Of a DNA stretch of 64,000 bases, positions 8,901 through 16,156 are shown one piece after another (the stretch's first letter is position 1; every line of letters begins with the position of its first letter). The notes beneath the pieces are model-generated. The model saw only the letters and a program-made list of their open reading frames with translations, did no database searches and was not told the DNA's origin. A program made the translations under genes and the position numbers. Location of the stretch: assembly GCA_046351215.1 (NCBI GenBank), contig JAXLYX010000007.1, positions 496,001 to 560,000 on the forward strand. Reading direction: 5' to 3'. Source of the stretch: JAXLYX01 sp046351215 (lineage in GTDB: Bacteria > Myxococcota_A > Polyangia > Polyangiales > Houyiibacteriaceae).

Positions 8901-9683
8901 CGCGTGCGGGATGAAGCGGCTCTCGGGATGGTCCTTGATGAGGCGCAGGTAGACCTGACGCGCGCTGTCCATCTGGTTCATCTCTTCGAGGCCGAAGGCC
9001 AGCGAGAAGAGGACCTCGTCCATCCGGCGGTAGTTCGGATGCTCGGTGATGAGCTGGGCGTACGCGCCGTTCGCGTTGTTCCGCGCCTCCGTCAGCTGCG
9101 CCTCGAGCTGCTGCTGCTGCTGCTGGAGCGACTGGCACTGCTGCGGGTTCGGGGTCGTCGTGCAGTTCGCGAAGATCGGCTCGTCGAGCGAGCGGATCTT
9201 CTGGGTCAGTGCCTGCTGCATCTCGAAGTACGTCTCGGCGAGACGGCGGAGCAGCTCGGGGCGCTGGGGATTGCTCGGCTGGGTGTTGCGGACGATGCGT
9301 CGCGCGGTCTCGACCTCGCGCTGCAGGAGCTCGAGCTGACGCGCCTGGATCTCCTCGCGGTTCATCGCCTGGGCGCGCGAGATCTCGAAGCCCGGGCCGC
9401 GCGTCTGCTGCGCCTGCGGCTCCTGGGGCCGCTGCACGGCGGTGACCGCCGACGCGCGCGGCTGACCCGACGGTGGCGCCTGGATCCGAGGCGCATTGGT
9501 CGGGCATTCGTTGATCGCCGTCTGGAACGACGGGGCGACGCAGACGACAGGCGGCGCCTGGACCGACGAGGCCCCGGAAGCCGGGCGGTTACCGCCCGAA
9601 GCGCCGCCCTGCTGCGCGACGACCGCCGTAGCGACGCCCGCGGAGAACGACGCCAGGAGGACGAGGAGTCCGATTCGACGCAT
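5976..9683 (-). CDS. gltD: Large exported TPR protein, GltD/AgmU-like
   Basis: A 1235-residue protein with a signal peptide (RRIGLLVLLASFSAGVATAVVA) and TPR-type repeats over nearly the whole mature chain, interrupted by Gln-rich stretches near residues 190-205 and a Pro/Gln/Arg-rich insert around 595-635. Length and architecture match AgmU (GltD), the large periplasmic TPR protein of the Myxococcus Glt complex. ATG 9683 is preceded by AGGTG at six bases; an in-frame GTG at 9692 would overlap the previous stop in a GTGA arrangement. The gene is stop-start coupled or nearly so with both neighbours, indicating one operon. It probably spans the periplasm as an interaction scaffold; a motility function is inference. 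Confidence 0.83.
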   Translation of the reverse strand: MRRIGLLVLLASFSAGVATAVVAQQGGASGGNRPASGASSVQAPPVVCVAPSFQTAINECPTNAPRIQAPPSGQPRASAVTAVQRPQEPQAQQTRGPGFEISRAQAMNREEIQARQLELLQREVETARRIVRNTQPSNPQRPELLRRLAETYFEMQQALTQKIRSLDEPIFANCTTTPNPQQCQSLQQQQQQLEAQLTEARNNANGAYAQLITEHPNYRRMDEVLFSLAFGLEEMNQMDSARQVYLRLIKDHPESRFIPHAYLSFGEYYFGTGEMQAALQFYQRVTEFPPERNSIYGYALYKTAWTQYNLQDFRGSLESFAAVIDFARQHPEAADAQNLVRQARRELVMPYSRIGTPERALDVFMRYAENRDGALDMLESLAELYFDTGQWDKTIATYHRLMAEAPQSDKLCGWEGKITNAVLNQGNKNNTVQELARLTRVYETFVGETHPDTAKNECKAATAAVLFTLATQWHVEAVGTEDHPGTNDRATMTQAADLYQMLLAQFPDMENLEYPEIRREDWPSKYKVAYYYADLLYKAQDWQRCGPAFDQVVSINPQGEFTSDAAYAAVLCYNNLYQSQYQGRERQAAGDAQPQTPQPAQQAAPAGRRGRRGAQQQQAAAPTEAQAQFARREFTQLEQGMLRAFSNYVCVAGAQAEDMAQIKYRRARIYYEANAYEEAALLFRDIAYNHRDSEYSEYAANLYLDCLNIIGTRRTPNVPECVDEIEANIEPMSSLYCSSDSDRSRYGELCPVLENLTCQVKRKRAEALQSAGRFREAAQAYIALFRRNRTLPADQQCGAMDEILYNAAINYESAHLVGKAIRVRRALIGAYPESPLSKRAIYFVGANYHALAYYPEASEWYERFATQYAGEDGSQCTEQERNEGRCAVASEALMNATLFRLGLAQEEQAIADADLFQRNYARTMPRETAQVYYAVGQLYEHREQWDKVVLYYRRYIRDFSRMATPHQLIMANVAVGRAYIHEEKPDDAKDMFDAAVRLWNGGAPQAIARMTNISQGEQIRMLRESVDATSEALFYLAERKYRAFEAIRFPRYSGGRNMQRVQQWSQTEFRRWVEQKMAALRAAEADYAKIAQVRVPIENGVILQSAAWQVAAASRVGVMYRQFVDSFREAPVPEEIENDYELYNVYVGALEEQSEPLLRQATEAFLFCLRTATNVRWFNEYSRQCEQELNRLNPREYPIAAELRGPATNAFETPGTPGVASLGRPAGEEDEGDQQ

Positions 9684-9688
9684 GGAGT

Positions 9689-11341
9689 TCACCTGCCGCA
9701 GAGGTTCGTGACCTGCTGACGATAGAAGCCGAGCTCGTCGCGCCAGTACTCGCCGTCGAACGGCCAGCGCTGGTGCTCTTCGTCGACGACGACTTCACCG
9801 CCGCCCGATTCGCGAGCCTGGGTCATCTGCTGCTCGAGAGCCTGATCGAGCTGACCGCGCTGGTACGTGGCGATCTCGAGCTCGACGATGTCGACCTGGT
9901 TCGAGAGCTCCTGGAGCTCCGAGATCAGGCGGTTGTAGCGGCCGCGCGCGAGATCGCCGGCCTGATCGACGCCGAACGACTTGGCGAGCGCGACGTCCTG
10001 GAGGATCCGGGCGCCGACCGACGAGTTGCGGAAGGCCTCCGGCTCGGCGAGGAAGCGCTGCTCCTCCTCCTCGAGATCCGCCACGTACTCCAGGTTGCGG
10101 AGAATCGTGCGATCGCTGAGGGCCGACGAGACGAGACCGCGGATCTTCTCCGGGAGCTCGGCCTGACCGGCGCGGACCTGCTTGAGGAACTCGAAGAACT
10201 GCGTGTTGTCCTCGAAGCGCGCGAGGGTCGTCTCGAGCTCCGTGCGCACGGGATCGTAGCGCTGGTGGTAGAGCTGGATCATCGCCTCGGCGTTGTCGAT
10301 CTGGCAGTTCACGAAGAACGTGACGGCCTTCAGGACGATGCCTTCGGGGTAGTACGAGTTCGGGAAGAACGGCGAGTTCAGCGTGTGGACGTTGCCGAGG
10401 GCGCGGGAGTACTCGTCGGCGAGGAAGAAGGCCCACGACGACTCGAAGAGCGCGTCGAGCCAGTACTCGCTTCCCTGCGCGACCTTGTTCCACGCCTCGA
10501 CCGCCTGGCCGAGGATCCGTCCGTCGACGTCACGCTCGCCCGTCTCCGGATCGACGCGGTTCGCCGCGGTGTAGTAGACGCGCGCGAGCGAGATCCAGGC
10601 GAGGTTCTTCATGCGATCCTCGTCCTCGATGTCGATCGAGCCGTTGTCGATCCCGTCGAGGATGGCGCGGAAGGCGGCGATCGCCGGACGCGCGCGACGC
10701 ATGCGGACGTTCGTGATGCCCTCGAAGAACTTCGCGTCGACGTACTGCGGCGAGCTCGGGGCGATCCGGTCGAAGAGCGTCGACGCCTGCTGGAACTCGC
10801 CCTGCGAGTACTGGTAGCGCCCCATGAGGTAGAGGAGCTGGTTGTAGAGCGCGGCCGACTCCGGCGTGTTGAAGCGCTCGAGCTGATCGACGCCGTAGCG
10901 GCCGACCTTCTCGATGATGCCGGCGGACTCGGGCAGCTGCGAAGCGAGCTGCGCGAGCCACTGGAGCGTCTCGTCGAAGAAGAGATGCGAGCTACCCGCC
11001 TGCGAGATCTCGTCGAAGAGACTCAGCGCCGACTGGTAGTACTCCATGTGATAGAGGCACTTCGCGAGGAAGAACTGCGCCTTCTGCAGGTTCGCCGGCG
11101 CGTCTCCGGTCTCGCCGTCGACGACGCGCTGGAACTGCACGGCGGCCTCTTGGTGCCGATCCGATTCGTAGAGGCGCAGCGCATTGGCCATCGCCTCCGA
11201 GGGGGGCCCCTCGGCCGGCGGCGCGGCCTGCTGGCCCGACTCTTCCACGCCGAAAGCCATGTCCTGCGCCGAAGTCATCGAAGGCAGCACGGCCCCCGCG
11301 ATCCACGCGACGCAGACAAACCAGAGAGAGCTACGCGTCAT
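9689..11341 (-). CDS. Exported TPR protein, GltC-like
   Basis: A 550-residue protein with a Sec signal (TRSSLWFVCVAWIAGAVLPS, cleavage near SAQ) and TPR motifs in the first 250 residues (LYESDRHQEAAVQFQRVVDG, QFFLAKCLYHMEYYQSALSL). The C-terminal half is predicted coiled coil (SNQVDIVELEIATYQRGQL) and ends in a tail with paired Trp and Arg. AGGAG lies eight bases upstream of ATG 11341. It is the first gene of the minus-strand Glt-like operon, directly upstream of the GltD-like gene and downstream of the strong promoter at 11448-11477. The arrangement and composition resemble GltC, which in Myxococcus works with the beta-barrels GltA and GltB. Family assignment is moderately supported. Confidence 0.75.
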   Translation of the reverse strand: MTRSSLWFVCVAWIAGAVLPSMTSAQDMAFGVEESGQQAAPPAEGPPSEAMANALRLYESDRHQEAAVQFQRVVDGETGDAPANLQKAQFFLAKCLYHMEYYQSALSLFDEISQAGSSHLFFDETLQWLAQLASQLPESAGIIEKVGRYGVDQLERFNTPESAALYNQLLYLMGRYQYSQGEFQQASTLFDRIAPSSPQYVDAKFFEGITNVRMRRARPAIAAFRAILDGIDNGSIDIEDEDRMKNLAWISLARVYYTAANRVDPETGERDVDGRILGQAVEAWNKVAQGSEYWLDALFESSWAFFLADEYSRALGNVHTLNSPFFPNSYYPEGIVLKAVTFFVNCQIDNAEAMIQLYHQRYDPVRTELETTLARFEDNTQFFEFLKQVRAGQAELPEKIRGLVSSALSDRTILRNLEYVADLEEEEQRFLAEPEAFRNSSVGARILQDVALAKSFGVDQAGDLARGRYNRLISELQELSNQVDIVELEIATYQRGQLDQALEQQMTQARESGGGEVVVDEEHQRWPFDGEYWRDELGFYRQQVTNLCGR

Positions 11342-11447
11342 CAGAACGGCTCCTCGTCGGGTCGCCCCACCCGAGTCAAGACCGGGCGCACCCGGCACGC
11401 CCGCAAACCCCAACGATGTCAATACGTTAGAAAGGGTTTGGCTGGCG

Positions 11448-11477
11448 ATGATAGAAAGGGGGGGCGTCCAATGTCAA
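11448..11477 (-). promoter_or_regulatory. Strong sigma-70-type promoter for the Glt-like operon
   Basis: On the minus strand a consensus TTGACA (11477-11472) is followed, after 18 bases, by TATCAT (11453-11448). It sits about 107 bases upstream of the GltC-like start. The intergenic stretch 11342-11660 (319 bases) contains this promoter and a divergent plus-strand one and no other recognisable element. Confidence 0.7.
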
Positions 11478-11551
11478 GGCCTTCCGGAGGGAGGGCGGGA
11501 CCACGAGCCCACGAGACGTTTCGCGACCTCGGTCACGGACGAACCTCGGGG

Positions 11552-11581
11552 TTGACATGCCGACGCGGCCCCCGCTAACGT
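11552..11581 (+). promoter_or_regulatory. Promoter for the Cys-rich lipoprotein gene
   Basis: Consensus TTGACA (11552-11557), an 18-base spacer and TAACGT (11576-11581), diverging from the Glt-operon promoter. The predicted leader is about 73 bases. Confidence 0.6.
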
Positions 11582-11660
11582 CGACCCGTTCTTCGAGGCG
11601 ACCGATGCGGCCTAGCGCGGTCGTTCCCCACGTATCGTCGAGAGAGGACCGGTCCATCCC

Positions 11661-12116
11661 ATGCTCCGAGAGCTGTCGCACGCGCTGATCCGAGCCCTGC
11701 CCGTCATCGCCCTGGTGCTCTCCGCGGGCTGCACGAGCACGGGAGTCGGCGATCCCTGCACGCCGGAGGCGATTCCGGCGAACGGATTCCAGCGCCGCGA
11801 GGTCTACCTCGAGACGAACTCCGTGCAGTGCCGCACGCGCGTCTGCATGGTGTACGGGCTGCAGGGCAACCCCGAGAACGTGGTTCCGAACCCGCCGTGC
11901 GACACGACGCCGCTCGACCCGACCTGCACCACCCAGCAGGCCGTGGACAACCGCGTCTACTGCACCTGTCGCTGCGACGCCCCGGCCGGCTCGAACACGC
12001 CGACCTGCGAGTGCCCCGGCGGATACGAGTGCCGCGAGGTCCAGACGATCGGCGGCCCCGGCATCGTCGGCTCGTACTGCGTGAAGTCGGACGTGCAGCT
12101 CGACGGCCCGCAGTGA
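11661..12116 (+). CDS. Cysteine-rich lipoprotein of unknown function
   Basis: A 151-residue protein. The signal region (ALIRALPVIALVLSAGC) ends in a clear lipobox LSAGC. The mature protein contains about a dozen further cysteines in short spacings (CTCRCDAP, TCECPGGYECRE), typical of a disulfide-bonded or EGF-like secreted domain. It is transcribed alone from the promoter at 11552-11581, divergently from the Glt-like operon. No family is recognised; small Cys-rich lipoproteins of this kind are common in myxobacteria. Confidence 0.8.
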   Translation: MLRELSHALIRALPVIALVLSAGCTSTGVGDPCTPEAIPANGFQRREVYLETNSVQCRTRVCMVYGLQGNPENVVPNPPCDTTPLDPTCTTQQAVDNRVYCTCRCDAPAGSNTPTCECPGGYECREVQTIGGPGIVGSYCVKSDVQLDGPQ

Positions 12117-12192
12117 CCTCCGAGGGAGCCGCGGCTCCCTCCCTCCGAAACGTCCCGCAACTCGCCCGCCGGTCGACCGAGACCCGCGGGCG

Positions 12193-12561
12193 ATGTCGTT
12201 TTCCCCCTCCCCTCGCGAGCGAGGGCGGCTGGCCGAGTCGTACACGGCAGACCGCCTCGTCTCCCTCGGCTACGCGATCGTGGCCCGCAACGCACGTGTC
12301 GGCCGGCTCGAGCTCGATCTCGTCGTCCGTAGCCGGCAGCTCCTCGCCTTCGTCGAGGTCCGGGCGCGCACGACCCTCGAACACGGGCACCCCGGGGAGA
12401 CGATCGACCGCGAGAAACGAGCCCGGGTGCGCAGGGCGGCGGCGGGCTGGCTCTCGGCGCATCCGTCCTCGGCCACGGAGGTCCGCTTCGACGCGGCTTG
12501 CGTCGTCTTCGACCGCGAAGGCCGGATCCGCGCGTGGCACTACTACCCCGGTGCGTTCTGA
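12193..12561 (+). CDS. yraN: YraN / UPF0102 family endonuclease-like protein
   Basis: A 122-residue protein, the usual length for UPF0102. It shows the family hallmarks: GRLAESYTADRLVSLGYAIVARNARV, then the restriction-endonuclease-fold acidic core (GRLELDLVVR and LLAFVEVRAR), then KRARVRRAAAGWL and the VRFDAACVV strand. The family has a PD-(D/E)XK-like fold and its cellular role is unsettled. It begins 77 bases after the lipoprotein stop. There is no obvious Shine-Dalgarno, so expression could depend on readthrough. Confidence 0.88.
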   Translation: MSFSPSPRERGRLAESYTADRLVSLGYAIVARNARVGRLELDLVVRSRQLLAFVEVRARTTLEHGHPGETIDREKRARVRRAAAGWLSAHPSSATEVRFDAACVVFDREGRIRAWHYYPGAF

Positions 12562-12584
12562 GGCGCCTTGCGCGGAAGCATGAA

Positions 12585-12613
12585 CGCCCCGCGGAGGAAG
12601 GCTCCGCGAGGCG
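12585..12613. terminator. Hairpin between convergent genes
   Basis: A strong stem (core CGCGGAG / CTCCGCG, extendable outward by further G-C pairs across a bulge) lies between the convergent yraN and HAMP-protein genes. There is no U-tract, so it is only a possible bidirectional terminator. Confidence 0.35.
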
Positions 12614-12638
12614 CTCCGATCGGTCGTCGTGCCGAGGC

Positions 12639-13265
12639 TCAGCCGTCGAGGGCGGCTTGCATCCGCTCGCGGACCTTCACGATCTTGTCCAGATCGGCCT
12701 CCGAGACGCCGGCGGCGCGCGCGCTCGCGATCGCCGAATCGAGATCGGAGATCTCCTCGACCTGGACACGGCGGAGCGCGTCCACCATCGAGGCGAACTC
12801 CTCGAAGAGCTCCTGGAGCTCGTCGCCCTTGCGCAGCCGTCCGGCGAGTTGGAGCTTGCCTCCGGCCACCTCGCGGAAGAGGAGCTTCATCTTGTAGGCG
12901 GGCCCGACCACCTTGTGGGTCACGACGATGCCCGTGAATCCGAGCGCCACGGTCAGGAGGACGATCCCCGAGACGATCGCGAGCAGGACCTTCCGGTCCT
13001 CCTCCTGCGCCATCGATTCGAGCTGCGACGCGACCTCCGGTGCGAGATCGGGCCGCATCGCCATCTGGACCATCATCGACTCGGTCTGACCGGTCGAATA
13101 GTTGTAGGCGATGTACCCGAGCACCGAGGCGACCGCGACCGTGACCGCCACGACCATGCCCGTGTACTTGAGCTGGAACCCCGGATCGAGGAGGTAGTTT
13201 CGGAGCTGCCGCTTGACCGGAGGTCTCTGGCTGTTGGTCTGGCTCGCCACGGTCGTCGCCCCCAT
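12639..13265 (-). CDS. Two-TM protein with HAMP-like domain
   Basis: A 208-residue protein: short polar N-terminus, TM1 around 35-55 (YTGMVVAVTVAVASVLGYIA), a roughly 40-residue extracytoplasmic loop, TM2 around 97-117 (VLLAIVSGIVLLTVALGFTG) and a HAMP-like linker (VVGPAYKMKLLFREVAGGKL), then coiled coil (ELQELFEEFASMVDALRRVQ). No kinase, GGDEF or chemotaxis signalling domain follows, so it resembles a truncated sensor input module. GAGG sits about six bases before the start. It lies downstream of the HEAT-repeat gene on the same strand. Any partner kinase would have to be encoded elsewhere. Confidence 0.8.
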   Translation of the reverse strand: MGATTVASQTNSQRPPVKRQLRNYLLDPGFQLKYTGMVVAVTVAVASVLGYIAYNYSTGQTESMMVQMAMRPDLAPEVASQLESMAQEEDRKVLLAIVSGIVLLTVALGFTGIVVTHKVVGPAYKMKLLFREVAGGKLQLAGRLRKGDELQELFEEFASMVDALRRVQVEEISDLDSAIASARAAGVSEADLDKIVKVRERMQAALDG

Positions 13266-13340
13266 GCTGCGCCTCGCGCCGTTTTTCCCGCTACTGCGGG
13301 AGAATCTAACCGAGCGTGATACGTCGAGAAAGTTCTCGTC

Positions 13341-14249
13341 CTACCTGGACGCCGATGGCGCGCTCGCCGCCATCGCCTGTGGAAGGCGCCGCAGGGCGCC
13401 TCGGATCGCGCCCTCGAGCGCCATCTGTTGGGCCTCCGGGCCCGTCGCTCCGGGCACCGTCGCCGAGCCCTGCAACATGGCTCGCATGTCTCTCCCGGGA
13501 TACGTGCCTACGATCACCGAAATCACGGCCCGCGTGCCGGTCGGGCTCGACTCGAGCGTCGTGATCGAGCTGTCGAGGAAGAAGCCCGCCAGGCTGCGCC
13601 GGCGCAGGACGCCGTTGGTCTGGTTCGCAGTCTCGTTCTCCGGCGCGACCTCGACGCCCTCGAGCGTCGCGACCTCCCGCACGAGCACCGCGCGGACCTC
13701 GCGCAGCGCGGCTGCGTCGAGGGAGGTGCCGCGCGTCCCCGGCAGACCGACCCCGACGTAGTAACGCGCGTTTGGATTCGGGGTCGTGGTCGTCGAGCCC
13801 GTGGTCGTGGTCGTCGTCGCCGCCGTGGTGGTGGTGGTGGTGGTGGTCACCGCCACCGCCGCGTTGCGCCCTCGCGCCTCGATCGCGCGCGAAGCCCGTT
13901 GAGCGGCCGTCCGGACGGCCGTGTCGCGATCGGTCTGGGCCGTCCGCAGGACGGGCAGCGCGCTCGCGTCGCCCACGGTCTCGAGCGACGAGGCGGCCGC
14001 GGCCCGGACGGCGGGGTTCTCGTCCGACATCGCACGGACCAGCGCCTGCGTGACCTCGGGCGCGGGCGCGAGGCGACCGAGCGACAGGGCCGCCTGGGTG
14101 CGGGTACGGAACTCGGTCGAGGTCTGGAGCAGGCGGATCAGGTAGTCGGTGCGTGGATCCGCGAGCGCCGGCGACACCCCGACGAAGAGGCCGAGCCCGA
14201 GCACGAGGGCCCAGGCGAAACGCGAGAGGATGGGATGCTTCGGTCGCAT
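13341..14249 (-). CDS. Exported HEAT-repeat protein with poly-threonine linker
   Basis: A 302-residue protein with a signal peptide (FAWALVLGLGLFVGVSPALA). Residues 30-115 carry HEAT-like helical repeats (TRTQAALSLGRLAPAPEVTQ, NPAVRAAAASSLETVGDASA). A striking linker made almost wholly of threonine follows (codon ACC/ACG repeats around 13780-13850), then a C-terminal domain of about 150 residues (YYVGVGLPGTRG ... VISVIVGTYPGRDMRAMLQG). The start at 14249 is chosen because the signal peptide begins there; the frame remains open upstream and the Shine-Dalgarno is weak. The function is unknown. Confidence 0.75.
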   Translation of the reverse strand: MRPKHPILSRFAWALVLGLGLFVGVSPALADPRTDYLIRLLQTSTEFRTRTQAALSLGRLAPAPEVTQALVRAMSDENPAVRAAAASSLETVGDASALPVLRTAQTDRDTAVRTAAQRASRAIEARGRNAAVAVTTTTTTTTAATTTTTTGSTTTTPNPNARYYVGVGLPGTRGTSLDAAALREVRAVLVREVATLEGVEVAPENETANQTNGVLRRRSLAGFFLDSSITTLESSPTGTRAVISVIVGTYPGRDMRAMLQGSATVPGATGPEAQQMALEGAIRGALRRLPQAMAASAPSASR

Positions 14250-14409
14250 GCGGTCTCGTGGCTTCCGGTCGCGCGCCGACGGGCGCTCCTCCTGAGACGA
14301 TGCTCGCGGCGATTGCATCATCGGTTCCGCGACGAGTATCGCCGAGACCGGTCCCCGGCCGCAACGACCCACCGGGAACTCGTCGTGGGGCTTGAAGGAA
14401 CTCCCACGA

Positions 14410-16041
14410 TTGGCCACCGTGGCGGACGTGCGTTGGTCTCTCCTCGCCCTCCTCCTCGGGCTCGCTCCGGCCCCGGCCTCCGCACAGCTCCGTCTCTCGG
14501 TTCGCGCCGAGACGACCCTCGACGTGACGCCGTTCCAGGCGGAGGAGGGTCCCCACGTGCGCGTCCGGCTGGTCGACGACCAGGGGGCTCCCGTGGCCGG
14601 AGCCGCGGTGCGACTGCTCGCGGTGGGGTCCTCGGGAACCTGCCCCGCGATCCGGGACCTCCGGACCGGCGCCGACGGCCGGGCCGAGATCGTCCTCGAC
14701 CCCCGATGCGCGATCGCGGCCATCCGCGCGAGCTACGAAGGCGACCCCCTCCACGAGGGCGCGACGGCCGAGGGCCCTCTCTCGCCCGTGCGCCCCGAGG
14801 GCGAGCTCCGCCTGCGGCTGCCGGGAGGCCAGGTGCTCGATCTCGATCGGCCCACGCACACGCTCGAGATCCGTGCACCGGAAGGAGCGAGGGCCCGCGG
14901 GATCCCGATCCGCGTGGAGGACGAGCTCGCTAGGCCGATCGCCGAGGGCCGTCTCGATGCGGACGGGCGGCTCGTCCTGCCGCTCCGCTCGGAGTCGCTC
15001 GGCGGCCCCGGCGCGGGTCGGCTCGTCGTGTCGGCCGAGGTCGGCGGCGACGTGGCGGCCCGTCGCGCGATGACGCCGATCGTCCGGCGACGGAACACCC
15101 ATCTCGACCTCGAGGAGGTCGCCGACGACGAAGCCGCGATCTCGCTGCGTGGGCGTCTCTTCGATGCCCGCTCCGGTCTTCCCCGACAGGCGGTCGCCCT
15201 CGAGGTCGACGGGCGCCCCCTCGGCGCCGTCGAGACCGATGCGGACGGCTCGTTCCACTTCCGCTCCGTCGGGCGGCCGGACGCACGGGGCGAGACCTTC
15301 CGCGTCCAGGCGGTCTACCGCGCGAGCCAGACGGGGCGCACCGACGCGCGTTCGCCCAGCCTCGCGATCGCCGTCGAACGCGGCTCGCGTCTGCCCGACC
15401 TCGTGTTCCTCCTGCCGCTCGCGATCGCCGCGGCCGCCCTCCTCCGAGCGCGGCTCTCACCGCGCCGCACGGCCGATTCGGACGGGCCCCTCGCGGAGGT
15501 CGAGCTCGCCGTGCGTCGCCCACGGCAGCGCGCGGATCGCCGCGATCTCGGGGTCCGCGTCGTCGGTCGACGCGACGGGCGTCCGGTCGCCGGGGCGCGT
15601 GTGGACGTCGGCCGAGCCGAGGTCGGGGAGCGACTCACCGACGCGGACGGGCAGGTCCGGCTCGAAGACCTCCCCGAGGGACGCCACACGGTGGAGATTT
15701 CGGCGCTCGAGCACGCCCGCGTCGTCTTCGAGGTCGTCGTGCCCCATCGCGGGGAATATGGGGCCGTGCGCGTCCGGCTCACGTCGCTCCGGGATCGGGC
15801 GCTCGACGCGTTCGAGCCGGTCGCGACCGAGGTCCTCGGCGACTCCGAGGGCCTCTCGAGGGCGACCGTGAGGGACGTGGCCGCGCGCGCGGAGGGCACG
15901 GATCTACCCGCCGATCTGCCCTCGGACGTCGAGCGGCTCGCGTTCGCCGCCCCGTCTCCCGAGGAGGAGGAGGTCGACGCGCTCGAGGGCCGGGCGCGCC
16001 GGTTCCTCGCGAAGCGTCGCGCGGACCCACAGGCGCGTTGA
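14410..16041 (+). CDS. Membrane-anchored protein with Ig-like/carboxypeptidase-regulatory domains
   Basis: About 543 residues: signal peptide (RWSLLALLLGLAPAPASA), several beta-sandwich repeats with the pattern G-x-P-(V/L)-x-G-A-x-V followed by T-D-A-D-G (VRLVDDQGAPVAGAAVRLL, DQRDGRPVAGARV-like, TDADGQVRLEDLPEGRHTVE), one transmembrane segment near residue 340 (LPDLVFLLPLAIAAAALL) and a charged Glu-rich tail. The start is uncertain. TTG 14410 has AAGGAA nine bases upstream; TTG 14392 and GTG 14419 are alternatives. It is divergent from the HEAT gene, and its stop overlaps the ftsY promoter. Probably an envelope-anchored adhesion or assembly protein, function not known. Confidence 0.72.
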   Translation: MATVADVRWSLLALLLGLAPAPASAQLRLSVRAETTLDVTPFQAEEGPHVRVRLVDDQGAPVAGAAVRLLAVGSSGTCPAIRDLRTGADGRAEIVLDPRCAIAAIRASYEGDPLHEGATAEGPLSPVRPEGELRLRLPGGQVLDLDRPTHTLEIRAPEGARARGIPIRVEDELARPIAEGRLDADGRLVLPLRSESLGGPGAGRLVVSAEVGGDVAARRAMTPIVRRRNTHLDLEEVADDEAAISLRGRLFDARSGLPRQAVALEVDGRPLGAVETDADGSFHFRSVGRPDARGETFRVQAVYRASQTGRTDARSPSLAIAVERGSRLPDLVFLLPLAIAAAALLRARLSPRRTADSDGPLAEVELAVRRPRQRADRRDLGVRVVGRRDGRPVAGARVDVGRAEVGERLTDADGQVRLEDLPEGRHTVEISALEHARVVFEVVVPHRGEYGAVRVRLTSLRDRALDAFEPVATEVLGDSEGLSRATVRDVAARAEGTDLPADLPSDVERLAFAAPSPEEEEVDALEGRARRFLAKRRADPQAR

Positions 16042-16067
16042 CTCGCACGCGCGCGGATCTCTATAGT
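16038..16067 (+). promoter_or_regulatory. ftsY promoter overlapping the upstream stop codon
   Basis: TTGACT (16038-16043), an 18-base spacer and TATAGT (16062-16067). The -35 box contains the TGA of the upstream Ig-like gene, so ftsY can be expressed independently. The predicted leader is about 83 bases. Confidence 0.65.
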
Positions 16068-16156
16068 CGGGCGCCGCACGTGGGGATACCGAGGCCGGCG
16101 CGGATCGCCGTGCGACGGACCGCGGGGACATCTTCCGGGGTGCGGCTCGAGGCTCG

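Noticed and set aside
5979..9719. Plus-strand open frame of about 1246 codons opposite the GltD-like gene
   Set aside because: Mirror-image frame of a long GC-rich gene; composition is meaningless (V-L-R-E-D-G runs) and it has no signal or domain.
11417..11422. Second TTGACA on the minus strand near the GltC-like gene
   Set aside because: No acceptable -10 hexamer at 16-19 bases downstream.
13780..13850. GGT/GTC repeat as a regulatory or recombination element
   Set aside because: It is in frame within the HEAT protein and simply encodes the threonine linker.
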